From Limnephilus marmoratus (Eukaryota; Arthropoda; Insecta; Trichoptera; Limnephilidae), in NCBI GenBank assembly GCA_917880885.1, contig OU862917.1, positions 53,118,727 through 53,182,726 on the forward strand: DNA of 64,000 nucleotides, in the 5' to 3' direction. Below the pieces are notes generated by a model. That model was not told the origin of the DNA. It did not search any database and saw only the letters and a program-made list of their open reading frames with translations. The position numbers and the translations under genes are program-made. Below are positions 1 to 10,512 of this stretch, piece by piece. Position 1 is the stretch's first letter. The number at the start of each line of letters is the position of its first letter.

Positions 1-488
1 CAAGTTAAAGGTAATTTGAAAACGCGTTAATAAGTGAACTGAAGTGTATTTTATCGATCTAGTTTATTCAATAGAATCTCTTAGCGCGCTGAGCCCTGTA
101 TTGACTATCGGCTCCGTTGTCTACGTGTAAATAACAAGATAGAAGTGCTCTACAGAATCTTCTCAAATTGGAAGAAAATTGTCTTTTCTTTCTCGTCTAA
201 AGCACGTGGCGCCCCGGTCGATACTCTGCGAGTGAATCGCGCTGGAAAAGGATGCAGGTAGTCCCTAACTGTGGGAGGGAAGGAGACGCAGATAGCTGTC
301 GTGACGGGAGAGGGGGGTAAAGCTGAGGCGGCCTTGCGAGCCAGAGTCACATTTTGGTACCAGGCCAAGTTAAGAAAGTTGAGAAAAAAGAAATAAGTTT
401 AAAAAACATTGTCAAAAAATATAAGTAGGTTTAACATTAAAATGGATGATAGGCGATTTTACGTTCTCACGTTTACGGAACGGCGACG
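1..488. other. Unassigned sequence
   Basis: I recognise no gene or repeat here. Short ORFs on both strands lack any familiar motif and have no supporting context. Base composition is a little less AT-rich between about 180 and 360 than in the flanks. Confidence 0.4.
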
Positions 489-490
489 CA

Positions 491-719
491 CAAAAAAAGG
501 CAATAATACTACGTTATCATAATAATGCTGCAGCTCTTTCTTACACATTAAATAATGGTGCGACAAAATATGAAACACACAAAAGGAAAAAAGTAGTACT
601 TTGGAGGAAACAGACATACGTACGTTGTGTGTTTCATCTTTTGACTCCCCTTTATTTTATGTGTAGGAAAGAGCTGCAGCATTATTGAGATAAGGAACTT
701 ATGTTTATTGCCTTTTTTT
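491..719. repeat. Foldback element (~95-bp inverted arms)
   Basis: The left arm (about 491-582) and right arm (about 625-719) are imperfect inverted copies. Both carry AAAAAAAGGCAATAA at the outer end, AATAATGCTGCAGCTCTTTC in the middle and TGAAACACACAA at the inner end. The loop is about 42 bp. The two short ORFs that run through it are by-products of the palindrome. It looks like a non-autonomous foldback or MITE-type element. No clear target duplication was found, so the superfamily is undetermined. Confidence 0.65.
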
Positions 720-876
720 ACTGTACCTTTCCATAAAAGCGCCCAATTGATCAAAGTAAGTATTTGGGGCACAAAATTAGTTCAAATTCATCATTTATCC
801 CCAGTTATGTTAGTTATGTACACATAGTTTAACCTTCTACAAACATTGAAAATATAATTTTGGGGTCATTTTTGAT

Positions 877-1000
877 AAAATAAAAACAAATAACTTTGTA
901 AAAACCACTACATAATCAATATTATCACTTTATAATCAGTATTATCAACATGTTTCGAAAACTATGTTTTCTTCATCAGGATAATATTAGTATATTTATT
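877..1000. repeat. Left arm of a ~100-bp inverted repeat enclosing LINE A
   Basis: This segment matches, in reverse complement, positions about 2795-2895. Shared blocks include AATAACTTTGTAAAAA and ATTATCAACATGTTTCGAAA. The left arm has an extra ~15-bp insertion (ATTATCACTTTATAATC region). Together the arms bracket the Jockey-like LINE fragment. Both arms contain a hammerhead-like motif (separate entries). Confidence 0.7.
941..985 (-). ncRNA. Hammerhead-ribozyme-like motif HHR1
   Basis: On the minus strand this reads helix I ATTATC, core CTGATGA, one extra A, helix II GAAAAC-ATA-GTTTTC (six perfect pairs), core GAAA, palindromic ACATGT overlapping the core A, T, then the other helix I strand GATAAT. 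The order matches a type I hammerhead (CUGANGA...GAAA...UH). The very short palindromic helix III resembles those described for Penelope-like elements, which are thought to work as dimers. The extra nucleotide before helix II departs from the canonical core, so cleavage activity is uncertain. Confidence 0.45.
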
Positions 1001-2795
1001 AATACTGATGGTATTGTTAACTTGTTTGCAAAATTTTTTAAAAGTGTTTATTCAACAGACTCAAGCAATGCTCCTGTTCCAACAACAACTCTAGATGAAA
1101 CTCTTGATATTTCACAGTGTACCATAAGTCTCTCTGATGTAATTACTAAAGTTAAATCGTTAGATATCCACAAATCTGCGGGACCAGATAATATACCTAC
1201 AATATTTATCAAAGAATGTATCAAAGTAATTGCTCTCCCGTTAACCAAACTTTTTAATCTATCTTTATCCAGTGGAATTTTTCCCGATAAGTGGAAAGTT
1301 AGTTATTTGACTCCAATTTTCAAAAAGGGCGATAAAAGTGATATTTCTAATTACAGACCAATATGCATTCAATCCACCATACCGAAACTCTTTGAAAGCC
1401 TAATACTTGACAAACGTTTTACACAAATAAAACCTGTGATATCACCTTACCAGTTTGGATTTATGCCAGGTAGAAGTACTCTATCAAACTTAATTATTTA
1501 TGAACATTTTATAACCAATGCTTTTAAAGAAAAAAAAACAAGTAGACTCTGTCTATACTGATTTTAGTAAAGCTTTTGATTCAGTTTCCCATAAAATTCT
1601 CATTTGGAAATTAGAAAAACTTGGTATACGTGGTAATATATTAAACTGGTTTGAAAGTTATCTTACTGGAAGACAACAAATTGTTAGAATAAAATCCTCC
1701 CTGTCGCAAAAAATTTATGCAACAAGAGGAGTTCCACAGGGTTCACACCTTGGCCCAAACTTATTTATCTTGTTTATAAATGATCTAACAAAAATATTTC
1801 ATAATGTATTTTTCTTACTTTTTGCTGACGACCTCAAAATGTTTAGAATTATTCAAAATATTTACCACTGCAACATTCTTCAAGATAATATCAACAAATT
1901 GTTAATTTGGTGTAATGAAAATAGACTTTACTTAAATATCTCAAAATGCCAAGTGGTTAGATTTTCTCGAATAAAAAATCCAGTGATCTTTAATTACAAC
2001 ATTGATAACAATACTCTTGAGACATTAACACAAATTAAAGACTTGGGCACCACTTTTCAATCAAATCTTTCATTTGTTAACCATATAACAGAAATCTCTA
2101 ATAAGGGCTTAAAAATGTTGGGATTTATAACCAGGCTAACTAGAAATTTTAACAATATAAAGTGTATTAAACTGTTATATTTTGCCTATGTTAGAAGTCA
2201 ACTTGAGTACAATTCTCCCGTCTGGAATCCACATTATAGTATACATGTACAAGCTGTTGAAAGAATACAAAACAAATTCTTACGTTTTCTAAATTTTAAA
2301 ATGGGTATTCCAGCAATTATGTTGAACTACAACACTATTTTAAATGATATGAATATGCTCAAATTTTCACTGACTTGGTATTTCTATAAAAAATTCTAAA
2401 TGATTTAGTTGATAGTCCGATATTGCTAGAATTTATAAGCTTCCGGATTCCAATACGTAATACTAGAAGTCAGGATTTATTTCAGTGCAGAAATTCTGGA
2501 ACTAACTACCATATGTATTCCTCTTTGCCCAGAATACTAATGGAGGGAAATAATTATACCAAGTCAGTGGACATCTTCAATTTATCTTTAAACAAATACA
2601 AAATACTGTTACTGAGGCAGTTCAGTTATGTACAATAAATACTATATATTGCGTTGCAAAAACCTATTATATTTCTTTGTTAAAGAAATAGTATTTATAT
2701 ATTATTTAATCATAGTGTAATTTGTAAATTTCGTACTTATGTAAAAGCCCCGTAAAAGGGCGTAAATAAATAAATAAATAATCTTATATATTTAT
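990..2795 (+). pseudogene. LINE A: 5'-truncated Jockey-like non-LTR retrotransposon
   Basis: Reverse transcriptase segments lie in three frames (950-1561, 1518-2399, about 2400-2638), so there are frameshifts in the A-run near 1530-1540 and near 2395. Seen in order: the finger region with KSAGPDNIP and NYRPI, QFGFMPGRST, motif A (TDFSKAFDSVSHK), GVPQGSHLGP, the catalytic FADD at 1821-1832, then the RT C-terminal part (LEYNSPVWNP, RIQNKFLRFLNF). No endonuclease or ORF1 remains. The 3' UTR ends in a small hairpin (GCCC...GGGC, about 2748-2761) followed by (AAAT)n. The same lineage appears to occur at 49850-50710. The element is dead. Confidence 0.85.
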
Positions 2796-2895
2796 TAATA
2801 TTATCCTGATGAAGAAAGCATAGTTTTCGAAACATGTTGATAATATTGATTATATAGTGATTTTTACAAAGTTATTGTTTTCGTTTTATATGTTA
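2795..2895. repeat. Right arm of the inverted repeat enclosing LINE A
   Basis: Reverse complement of about 877-1000. Its outer end (GTTTTCGTTTTATATG) stops immediately before the TAA target duplication of the Harbinger MITE at 2897. Confidence 0.7.
2800..2844 (+). ncRNA. Hammerhead-ribozyme-like motif HHR2
   Basis: Plus-strand counterpart of HHR1. Helix I ATTATC/GATAAT is complete. The cores CTGATGA and GAAA are intact. Helix II is GAAAGC-ATA-GTTTTC, slightly weaker than in HHR1. The palindromic ACATGT is retained, as is the one extra A before helix II. HHR1 and HHR2 sit in opposite orientation 1.8 kb apart. Confidence 0.45.
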
Positions 2896-2896
2896 A

Positions 2897-3060
2897 GGGA
2901 ACGTACCCATACTACGTGACACGTTTAGGGGGGGAGGGGGTCTTCAAAATGTCACGCTTGGAACAAATGAGCGGCGTCGGGCTTAGGTTTTTGGTCACCG
3001 GGGGGGGGGGGGGGGGTTAAAAATTGCAAAAAGTTGGTCACGTATTATGGGTACGTTCCC
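2897..3060. mobile_element. PIF/Harbinger-type MITE, copy 1
   Basis: 164 bp. The TIRs begin GGGAACGTACCCATACTACG on the left and read as its reverse complement on the right. It is flanked by TAA on both sides (2894-2896, 3061-3063), a 3-bp TWA-type duplication typical of PIF/Harbinger. It carries a subterminal run of G (about 3001-3016) and no coding capacity. Two more copies lie at 9040 and 13761. Confidence 0.8.
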
Positions 3061-3324
3061 TAACCGTCTAACCTTGGTCTTACCATGTTTGTTATAGATT
3101 TTTTTTCCGCATCCAATTTATATGGGTATTTCAGATGCTCTGTTTGTTACGACATACAGCTGACAATGAAAAAGCAATATTTGTTGCATTTTTCAATTTT
3201 TCTTTGTAATTTAACCAAATATCTCAAATAATAACGATTATTGAAAAAAAAATTCTAAACCAAACTTTTGAAGACCAAAGTTCGAGAATGGTGACTGGTG
3301 ACAGCTGGTGACTTTAAGGATAGT

Positions 3325-3766
3325 TGTATCTTGAGTTTCTCTCTCTCTGGTTTCAACCTTGGTTTGCAACAATTTCATCTATTCGTCTCTTCCACTCTTC
3401 CCTGCCTTGTGCGGCTCTTTTGAAGTCTGCATATGATGAGCAGCGCACGTCCACCAGCAGGTCCTCCAGGTACTCTCGGCGTGGGCGTCCCCTAGAGTTT
3501 GCCACCTCGGTCATATCCTCCATTATGGCATGTAAGAGGCCTTCTTGTCTTATTACATGGCCGATCCATCTTGCACGCCTTCAGGACAAGGTCCTGAGCA
3601 GGTACCTTCTTCCTTCGATTCTTTGGAGAACCTCCTCATTTGTAATGTGGTCTTTCCAGGAAATTCCTAATAGTCTTCTATAGGACCACATCTCGTCTCC
3701 GTTTAAATGTATCTTGAGTTTACAGAAACATAAAAATTCAACTAAGTACCTAGTCAAATATGTCAT
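3325..3766 (-). pseudogene. C-terminal fragment of a non-LTR reverse transcriptase
   Basis: On the minus strand, 3766-3581 encodes a segment with EMWSYRRLLGISWKDH and TNEEVLQRI. After a stop it continues as a conserved tail (RRARWIGHVIRQEG, RGRPRREYLED, RAAQGREEWKRRIDEI). This is the usual C-terminal region of RTE/L2-like LINE polymerases downstream of the RT. There is no catalytic domain; the fragment is 5'-truncated and interrupted. It may come from the same lineage as the decayed RT at 28640-29075. Confidence 0.65.
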
Positions 3767-4340
3767 AAGAGAATTCTCAATTGAAAAACGTTCTAAATAG
3801 ATGTATTTTATCCTTCATACTTTACAATAAAATATATGGGATACTTAAATACACCATCAGGTGTTTCTGGAAAAAAAAAACGGTTGGAATAAAAATAAAG
3901 GAAATAAAAATAAATTGGGGCACTACTGAAACCCAGCTGCATTCTAGGAGAAATTCTGAATTGTAGCTGAGCAGTGACCCTTTCGTCAATAGAATGAATG
4001 ATAAAAGAACAAAATATGGAATATTGTAAAAAAATCTATTGATGAATAAACGTTTTATTATTATTATTATTAAAATGTTGTCGCATTTTACCCCTGAGCC
4101 TCACGTATTTTAATATTGGTGATGTTTTTTCCCTCGGCGCAGGAATGAATTAGATTTGTGACATATGTACGAGGTTGACTCATCGAAACAAGTTACCCCC
4201 TTTACATCCGGCAAGGATTCATTTCTTATTTCGTTTCCCGACCACAGCTGAGATGGGACCTAGGAAACTGAACATCGGTCATAAATTATACGAGCAATTT
4301 TCCGCCCAACATCGCTGCTTACTGCTTACCTCTACGGAGA
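3767..4340. other. Unassigned AT-rich sequence
   Basis: No gene or clear repeat is seen. It contains a short (TTA)n tract near 4060 and ends at the TA target site of the mariner element. Confidence 0.4.
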
Positions 4341-4342
4341 TA

Positions 4343-5349
4343 CGAGGGCTGTCCGTAAAATAAGGTCTTTAAGGTGCTGCGGTAGCGAGGAAAAATTTTA
4401 CGCAAGATCCGACAGCACTGGCGTGTAGCCTGGTATCCCTACGCCAAATCCCCGCCACGCAGCACTCTCTGCGACACTTAGTCTCGGCGTGGCAGCCGTT
4501 CGCGTTAAAGCTTCCGCTTGCCGCACCCGCTACGTGAGAATTACGCTCTATAATTAGTTTTTTTTGTGCAAAGAACAAAACCCCGGTAAAAAATCATTCT
4601 CAGCTACTTGAAGTGTATAGAAAACAGTTTATGAGTGCGAAAATGTGCGCAAATGGTGCAGAGAATTTAAAAGCGTGCCGGACGGTCATTGGTTTCAGAC
4701 GAAAAACTTGCCAAAGTGTAAAAAACAATGATTGCAGATCGACGGGTAACGGTTTGGGTGCTGTATTACATGATCCCTGATGTCTGTAAGACTACTTTTA
4801 ACAAGATTTTGACAGAACATTTGGGAGACCACAAAGTCTGCCCAAGTTGGGCCCCACAATGCTCATCGGAGATCACAAACAACAACGGGTTAAAGCAGCC
4901 CATTTATTTTTGGGTTGTTATGCCGTATTACGCTACCTCCTCCTTTAGCCAACCTTTCGGACAGCGTTACAGTGTCTATCATTAGGGCAGATGAGGCAAG
5001 AACGCTGTCCGAAACGTTCCTTGAGTGCTACGACAATTGTGACTGGGGACGAGACCCGGATGCACTACACGATACCAGAGACAAAGGAACAATCCCAGTG
5101 GAATCATTCAGATTCGCTAAAGCAAAGTTAAAAAATGAATTACAGAGCGTAATTCACACCCGGCGGGTGCGGCGAGTGGAAGCTCCATCGCGAACGGCTG
5201 CCACGCCGAGACTAAGCATCACAGATGGTGAAACGTGATGGGGATTTGGCAAGGGGAAACCAGGCTGCACGCCAGTGTTGCAGGATTGCGCATAAAATCG
5301 TTCCGCGCGACCGCAGCACCCTGGAGACCTTATTTTACGGACACCCTCG
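4343..5349 (+). mobile_element. Mariner-type element with ~215-bp terminal inverted repeats
   Basis: The ends are CGAGGGCTGTCCGTAAAATA and an inverse differing by about one base, flanked by TA at 4341-4342 and 5350-5351. Similarity between ends extends inward to about 4560 and 5130, giving unusually long TIRs (shared GTCTCGGCGTGGCAGCCGTT and GAATTACGCTCT). About 4590-4905 retains a frame-disrupted N-terminal mariner transposase. KWCREFK-like helix-turn-helix sequence, an RRVTVW-like segment and YMIPDVCKTTFNKILTEHLG are readable in different frames. The DDE/D catalytic part is missing. A Penelope end is nested at 4901-4991. The element is non-autonomous. Confidence 0.82.
4901..4991 (-). mobile_element. 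Penelope-like element 3'-end fragment inside mariner
   Basis: On the minus strand this matches the 3' end of the Penelope-like element at 41490-41580 almost base for base: CTGCCCTAATGATAGACACT, GCTGTCCGAAAGGTTGGCTA, GGAGGTAGCGTAATACGG. It retains the helix II and GAAA parts of the hammerhead-like motif, but the first core is CTAATGA, so G5 is changed. It shows insertion of a Penelope fragment, or a recombination patch, within the mariner body. Confidence 0.7.
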
Positions 5350-5555
5350 TATTATTTCACACTGCAACCATTAAATGACTTCTTATTATACATTTAATAA
5401 GGCAGGCACGCCTCATACGTTATGCATATGCTTGGTAATCTAGAAAACAAGCTTATGAATCCGAGTCTGGTCGGAGTGCTTAAGAAATACCCAAATGATA
5501 TTTTTGCCCATAATATTGTTTTTATTTGATGCGTCGCATATTTTACACTGTATTA

Positions 5556-5630
5556 AGGGGCCTAGGTGATCTTTGGGATGCTGTGTAGGAGTTTATTAGG
5601 GAAAGGAAGGATAAGAAGTTCTGGGAAGAA
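5556..5630 (-). repeat. SINE-B fragment
   Basis: Matches the SINE-B segment CATCTTTGGGGATGCTGTGT followed by the purine-rich AGGAAAGGAAGGA stretch (reverse orientation of the family). Only about 75 bp are preserved. The remaining sequence to 5971 shows nothing I can identify. Confidence 0.55.
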
Positions 5631-5971
5631 AAAAAATCGTATTGAGTGCAGTTCACACGTGGTAGAAGTGAAACCTTCAGAAAACTAAAGTGGACAAGAG
5701 TGGGGAGGCGACGAAACGCCGCATAAAGAGGAGACCGATTTTTCTATCTCATTCTCTCGCTGGCTAAATCCTATAGATGTATGTGTTTGTCTCTCTTTTT
5801 CGTTTCATCGAGTTTCAAATCACAACGGTGCTAAAGATGTTTTCACTTAAAAAATTCCTGCTCTGGTTTTCTGTGATATATTAGTTATGTAATGCAAACT
5901 ATGGGTGTCCGTACGGGGGACCATATGGGTGACCGTGTAACTATAGCTGAGTTGCGTCGGGTTCCTACCAG

Positions 5972-6208
5972 TATCGCCCTGGTGTAAGACCACCATTCAG
6001 AATTGAAACGTTGCTTGAAATGGCATTAGCCGTGTTTCGTGACCAGATCTGAATAGCCAGATACTTCCCCGCCTTCCTCTTCCCTATCTCCTTCCCCTCT
6101 CCACTACCTTCAGCCTCACAACATACCCCAATTGGGGATGCCATAGTCCCGCTGGCTCCAGACTGGAGCAGTTGGGACTCTTGTGCGGTATTCATATTAA
6201 AAAAAAAG
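5972..6208 (+). repeat. SINE-A copy, 5'-truncated
   Basis: Body of the tRNA-headed SINE-A family (see 24215-24601 for the complete form), starting at GCCCTGGTGTAAGACCACCA and ending GACTCTTGTGCGGTATTCAT plus an A-run. The tRNA-like head is absent, the usual outcome of incomplete reverse transcription. Confidence 0.75.
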
Positions 6209-6555
6209 TGTGGTGGTTGCAATTCATCTACTAGCTAACTCCTCCATCATTGAACAAGTAACGTTTTCCACTTACAATCGTGGTAGTAGGAGTTTTATAA
6301 ATATTGTTGAGTAATTTGTAAGCCGACAACGTTTTCCTTTATTTTCAAAGAGAAAAAAATGCTTGGTGTCTTTTGTAATTTAAATAAACTATTACAGCAA
6401 TCTGGTGCGGCCTTCCAATATAATATTATGAAATGCTTCATACCAAAAAAGGTTTTCGAAATATATTTTTTGTACAATATTAAATAGGAAGAATATTTTT
6501 CAATCTTAGTTTCTAGCAGAAAAGTAGAAGAGTTTTGTTTAATTTGTTTTTGCTT

Positions 6556-6715
6556 CTTTATGTGAATACCCCACAAGAGTCCCAACTGCTCTCAATAGAC
6601 TGAGGTCGGTGATATTACGACATCCCTAGTTGGGGTATGTTATTAGAAGGTAGTGGGAAAGGGAATAAAAAGGTGGAGAATATCTGGTCACCAAACATGG
6701 TGCTCCTGAATGGCC
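6556..6715 (-). repeat. SINE-A copy, degenerate
   Basis: Shows the family's 3' end (GAATACCCCACAAGAGTCCC in plus-strand reading), TTGGGGTATGTTAT, and TCTGGTCACCAAACATGG with internal losses. It is older and more decayed than the other copies. The 6209-6555 gap holds no recognisable feature. Confidence 0.6.
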
Positions 6716-8437
6716 ACTCGGGAAGGTATTTCAAAAAACATAATAATAATTGAATAATTTGCAGAGCGCCGTTTATGTGAAAAATCACCCAAGAGGGTAC
6801 TGTACAATTTATTATTAGTTCCAAAGTTCTATCTAATTTTATTATTTACAAGCAGATACAGAAAACATTCTTACCTGCGAAGTAACTTCTTATTAACTAA
6901 ACATAATTTTATTAGAAAGTTTATACTTGGAAAAGATGCGAATTTGAAGAGGACAATAAATATATTTAAAACACCGGACATTGCATGATTTTACTTTTGC
7001 CACCCCCCATTACTGTTGATAATAAATGAGAAGATTAGTGGCAAAAGTAGAGTTGATATTTATTTTGAAAGACTTGGAGAATTTTTATGAAATGTCCTTA
7101 AAAAGCTTGCAAGTTCCTATTTGAATACATTATGTATCCATACATTATTTTAAATAAATGATTTGTGAAATAACACAAAACTTTACTTGCGTGCGCCGGT
7201 ATTACACCGGTATTACGAACTGCGATTCGTAGTCAAGGTACCACAAGGGCCGTCACTGCGTTTATTGAATGGTTAGAAAATGGTATGATGATATTATTGT
7301 CACACATGTCAGGCGCGGTCCCTCCATACATGCTGTGGATGCGGCGCTTCCCTTCCTTTTGAGACATATAATAAATATAATAATATATAAATATATCATA
7401 AATATAATAATAATTTAAGCATTTACTTGTTATTATTCAGCATTAAAAAAGTTTTGAGCTTATTTTTTCTAGCCATAAACAGCAATAAATACTGCTAGTT
7501 AACGTCACCGTCCTAACCGCAGCGGCCAAAAACAACAAAACGCGACGCGCGGACCGGACCGAAATACATAACACCATTCCCTATGCTAGTGTGTCGAATG
7601 TCACGTAAACGCACCAATACCAGCAACAGTGGATTCTCTGCTCCATTCCGCATCCACGATGTTAGAAAAAGTTTGATATTTTCGCATGCGCGTTTAGTTC
7701 TGCCAGCCAAGTTTTGCCTGAAGCAGTATACGCATTCGATGGGAGCATCCAACGCGCAGAAAGCGCGTAGGCGTAGTACACAGAATAGCATAACAAAGCG
7801 CGTGGATTAATTCGCTACGTTTTAGAGAATTTGTTCACGCGATCATTTTGACAATTTGGCTTGAATAACGGATGCCGATAGATACGTTAAATATCTTTCG
7901 AAAAACGATTTAATTAATTTAATTTTTAAACTGTAATATTTGATGTTAAGCGTATAGGATTTATATAGCTAATTCGACGTACTATTTTTGTCAGTAATCG
8001 CATCTTATTCGTGGGCTAGTCTGTATGTAGGTGTATTTGATATTATGTAGGTATGTTCATCAGCATCCCTTATACAAAAAGTCACCGACCGCCACTGGAC
8101 ACATGTGTCGTTTGGGTTATTTTGGAAACTGTTTTTTTAAGTCTTGTAACTATTTCGGCATAAAATGTTCAACGCCTCCCACTTGCCTTCAATCTTCCTT
8201 GATTGAATGAACTAATTTTAGATCTAGCGATTTAGAATCCAAGCGGTGTTACTTGTTACAAAAATACCGTGGGTTTTAAATTTAAATCGTTTCTTCAATT
8301 TCATTACTTATCCTATTTTTCTTAAATTAAATTTACGGGACATCATTGATTATAATAAGATAACGCAATGTGACGAATGTTGTTGTGTTTTGCAAAATTA
8401 AAATATTGGGGATTTTTTTTCTCGCTACTCGAGCGAT
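6716..8437. other. Unassigned sequence with a GC-richer island
   Basis: No protein or repeat family is recognised. A short inverted pair (TTACTTTTGCCAC, about 6990 and 7045) flanks about 40 bp. At 7195-7260 there is a repeated CCGGTATTAC. The 7500-7810 stretch is visibly richer in G+C and has overlapping ORFs on both strands (7513-7791 and 7583-7810) without familiar motifs. It could be a promoter/CpG-type region or an old element. Confidence 0.35.
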
Positions 8438-8690
8438 GAAGATTGCCAGGCTGGTAGGTTTTCGATTCGGGCATTCGATTTTAATTGTCAAATTAAATTA
8501 TTTCAAATAGTGATATGGAAACATGTGAACTGCTTATAGTGATTTAAAGCCAATGAATCCACCTTGATTTTACCCTTTTTTCCCATAGTTTTAGGTTTTA
8601 TTACTATTTATATTTTAAAATTATTAAATTTATGTTTCATTTTAATTCATAAAAATCACCTATCTTAATTTGTGTAGCTATCGTACGAGT
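8438..8690. repeat. Unclassified repeat U, copy 1
   Basis: Similar in order and sequence to 36685-36905. Shared blocks are TTTTCGATTCGG, CATT(C/A)GATTT, GGAAACAT and GTGGTTTAAAGCCAATGA-like, then CCCATA...TTTTGGGTTTT. Nothing coding is present. The superfamily is unknown. The following ~345 bp to the MITE at 9040 are unassigned. Confidence 0.5.
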
Positions 8691-9039
8691 TTAATTACCA
8701 GTGTTTTAAAAGTCATAAAACACACTTTCCTGGGGAAAATTAACACTTCGGCATTACCAAACTTTTGGAATTGTTTTTGTAGTGTCGGAGCACACAGCAC
8801 AGAGGCATTTTTAGGTCGATTAAATTGGTGTGATAATACCTACCTCTATCAAAGTGGAGCCTTTTTTTCGCACAGTGTCTAATCGAATTTTAATATACCT
8901 ATCTAACCGTCCTCTGTTTTCCCTCTGACAACAGTTTCTCTCCTCCCTGTCCCTCAAAATAGCAACTACACAGCTTCCCCAAATCTGTCTAACAATCGTA
9001 TCTACATATTGATGAGTAGAAAAGGTAAGTTGATAATTA

Positions 9040-9204
9040 GGGAACGTACCCAAACTACGTGACCAACTTTTTGCAATTTTTAACCCCCCCCCCCCCCACC
9101 CCCCGGTGACCAAAATCCTAAGGAACCCGCCGCTCATTTGTATGGAGCGTGACCTTTTGAAGACCCCCCCCCCTAAAAGTGTCACGTAGTATGGGTACGT
9201 TCCC
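9040..9204. mobile_element. PIF/Harbinger-type MITE, copy 2
   Basis: 165 bp in the opposite orientation to copies 1 and 3, so its homopolymer tracts read as C-runs. The TIR is GGGAACGTACCCAAACTACG, with TTA duplicated at 9037-9039 and 9205-9207. The minus-strand ORF spanning it is not a gene. Confidence 0.8.
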
Positions 9205-9379
9205 TTAAGTTGTAGAAAAATACGAAATAATTTTTTTACTTTTTTGTGCATTTTTTGAAGTCGTTTTTTGTTTTGTTAAATTTTTTGTTATTTTTTTTAT
9301 TTTTAGTGTATCTGAAGTACACTAACTAATTTGTCTGAAAATGGGTAGACCCACCGTGCTGCTCATGTGAGACAGACCA

Positions 9380-9430
9380 TAACGACGTCACGGTAGGTGA
9401 CCCAAAGATCCGGATAGCCTATAAAAGATT
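9380..9430 (+). promoter_or_regulatory. Promoter-like pair: CRE-type site and TATA box
   Basis: GACGTCA (in ACGACGTCACGG, about 9384-9390) lies about 35 bp upstream of TATAAAAG (about 9420-9427), a spacing that would suit a polymerase II promoter. No convincing ORF follows on the plus strand, and the ~210 bp to 9640 hold nothing recognisable. This may be coincidence or an old element's promoter. Confidence 0.25.
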
Positions 9431-9645
9431 CGGCCTAGTATCGTTAATTTGCTCCTAAGAATTGAAGAGTTCCGTTACTTTGTCATGGATCCCCTAATCA
9501 GAACCTAACCAAACTCTTATCAAACTACCCTTATACATCCTTTACATCTATTTAATTTTATTTAATAACTGCTCGTCGGTAGGTATGCAGTTTTTTTTTT
9601 TTAAATGTTAAGACTTATTAGGAGGGCGGTTCGAGAATAGCGTAA

Positions 9646-9656
9646 GATGCTTTCAA
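9646..9656 (-). promoter_or_regulatory. Candidate histone downstream element
   Basis: On the minus strand TTGAAAGCATC lies 18 nt downstream of the histone stem-loop. Purine-rich GAAAG-type elements at this distance pair with U7 snRNA during histone mRNA 3' cleavage. The placement fits; the sequence match is only partial. Confidence 0.4.
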
Positions 9657-9674
9657 TGGCTTGAATATGGTGGT

Positions 9675-9690
9675 GGCCCTGAGAAGGGCC
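9675..9690 (-). terminator. Histone mRNA 3' stem-loop
   Basis: Minus strand GGCCCTTCTCAGGGCC, a 6-bp stem with a 4-nt loop, preceded by ACAAAC and followed by ACCACC. This is the canonical stem-loop of replication-dependent histone mRNAs bound by SLBP. It lies 108 nt after the stop codon of the H4 ORF. Its intact state argues that the gene derives from a standard replication-dependent copy and not from a polyadenylated retrocopy. Confidence 0.9.
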
Positions 9691-9798
9691 GTTTGTGTTT
9701 TGATAGGTTGTTATACGGACACTGCCAAGTAGTGTGTAGTCGTAAATAAACAAGGTTGTTGTGATGGTGTGATGGTGGTGCCGTGATGCATATGCAGC

Positions 9799-10122
<324 letters not shown>

Positions 10123-10219
10123 TTAGTTTCTTTCTCTGAATGCGAAGACAACAACGGCTCAGTAAGGCCGATGACGAACGTTTTCGATGTCTGATACTTT
10201 TGACTTTTGATTGATTTAC

Positions 10220-10512
10220 CTAAGTACATCCTTTCCAATAAAAAAAGAATCATCGAAATCGGTTGTCGTGATATTAAGTTTTTGTCCATTTGTCGCACAC
10301 ATACTTAATGCAAATTTAAGACTTATATGGTTTTCTCATGAATGCCATTGTCAGAACTGGACCAAATTGAAATGGGACCACACGGGAAGCACCAGCTTTC
10401 AAATAAAAAAAGAATCATCAATATTGGTTCACCCAGTCGAAAGTTCTGAGGTAACAAACATAAAAAAATACCGTCGAATTGAGAACCTCCTCCTTTTTGA
10501 AGTCGTTTAATT
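10220..10512 (+). repeat. Repeat with two copies of an AATAAAAAAAGAATCATC block
   Basis: Two related segments (10225-10265 and 10398-10432) share TTCCAATAAAAAAAGAATCA-like sequence. The second continues into CACCCAGTCGAAAGTTCTGA, GGTAACAAACAT, GAATTGAGAACCTCCTCC and TTTTTGAAGTCG. From memory, closely similar sequence is widespread in insect genomes, especially Lepidoptera, as a repeat tail probably of LINE origin; I cannot verify that here. It abuts the H4 upstream region. Confidence 0.5.

Noticed and set aside
7513..7810. Opposed ORFs in a GC-richer patch
   Set aside because: No recognisable domain on either strand and no conservation evidence available, so kept as unassigned.
8820..9251. 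143-codon minus-strand ORF
   Set aside because: Runs through Harbinger MITE copy 2; the glycine-rich part is the homopolymer tract.
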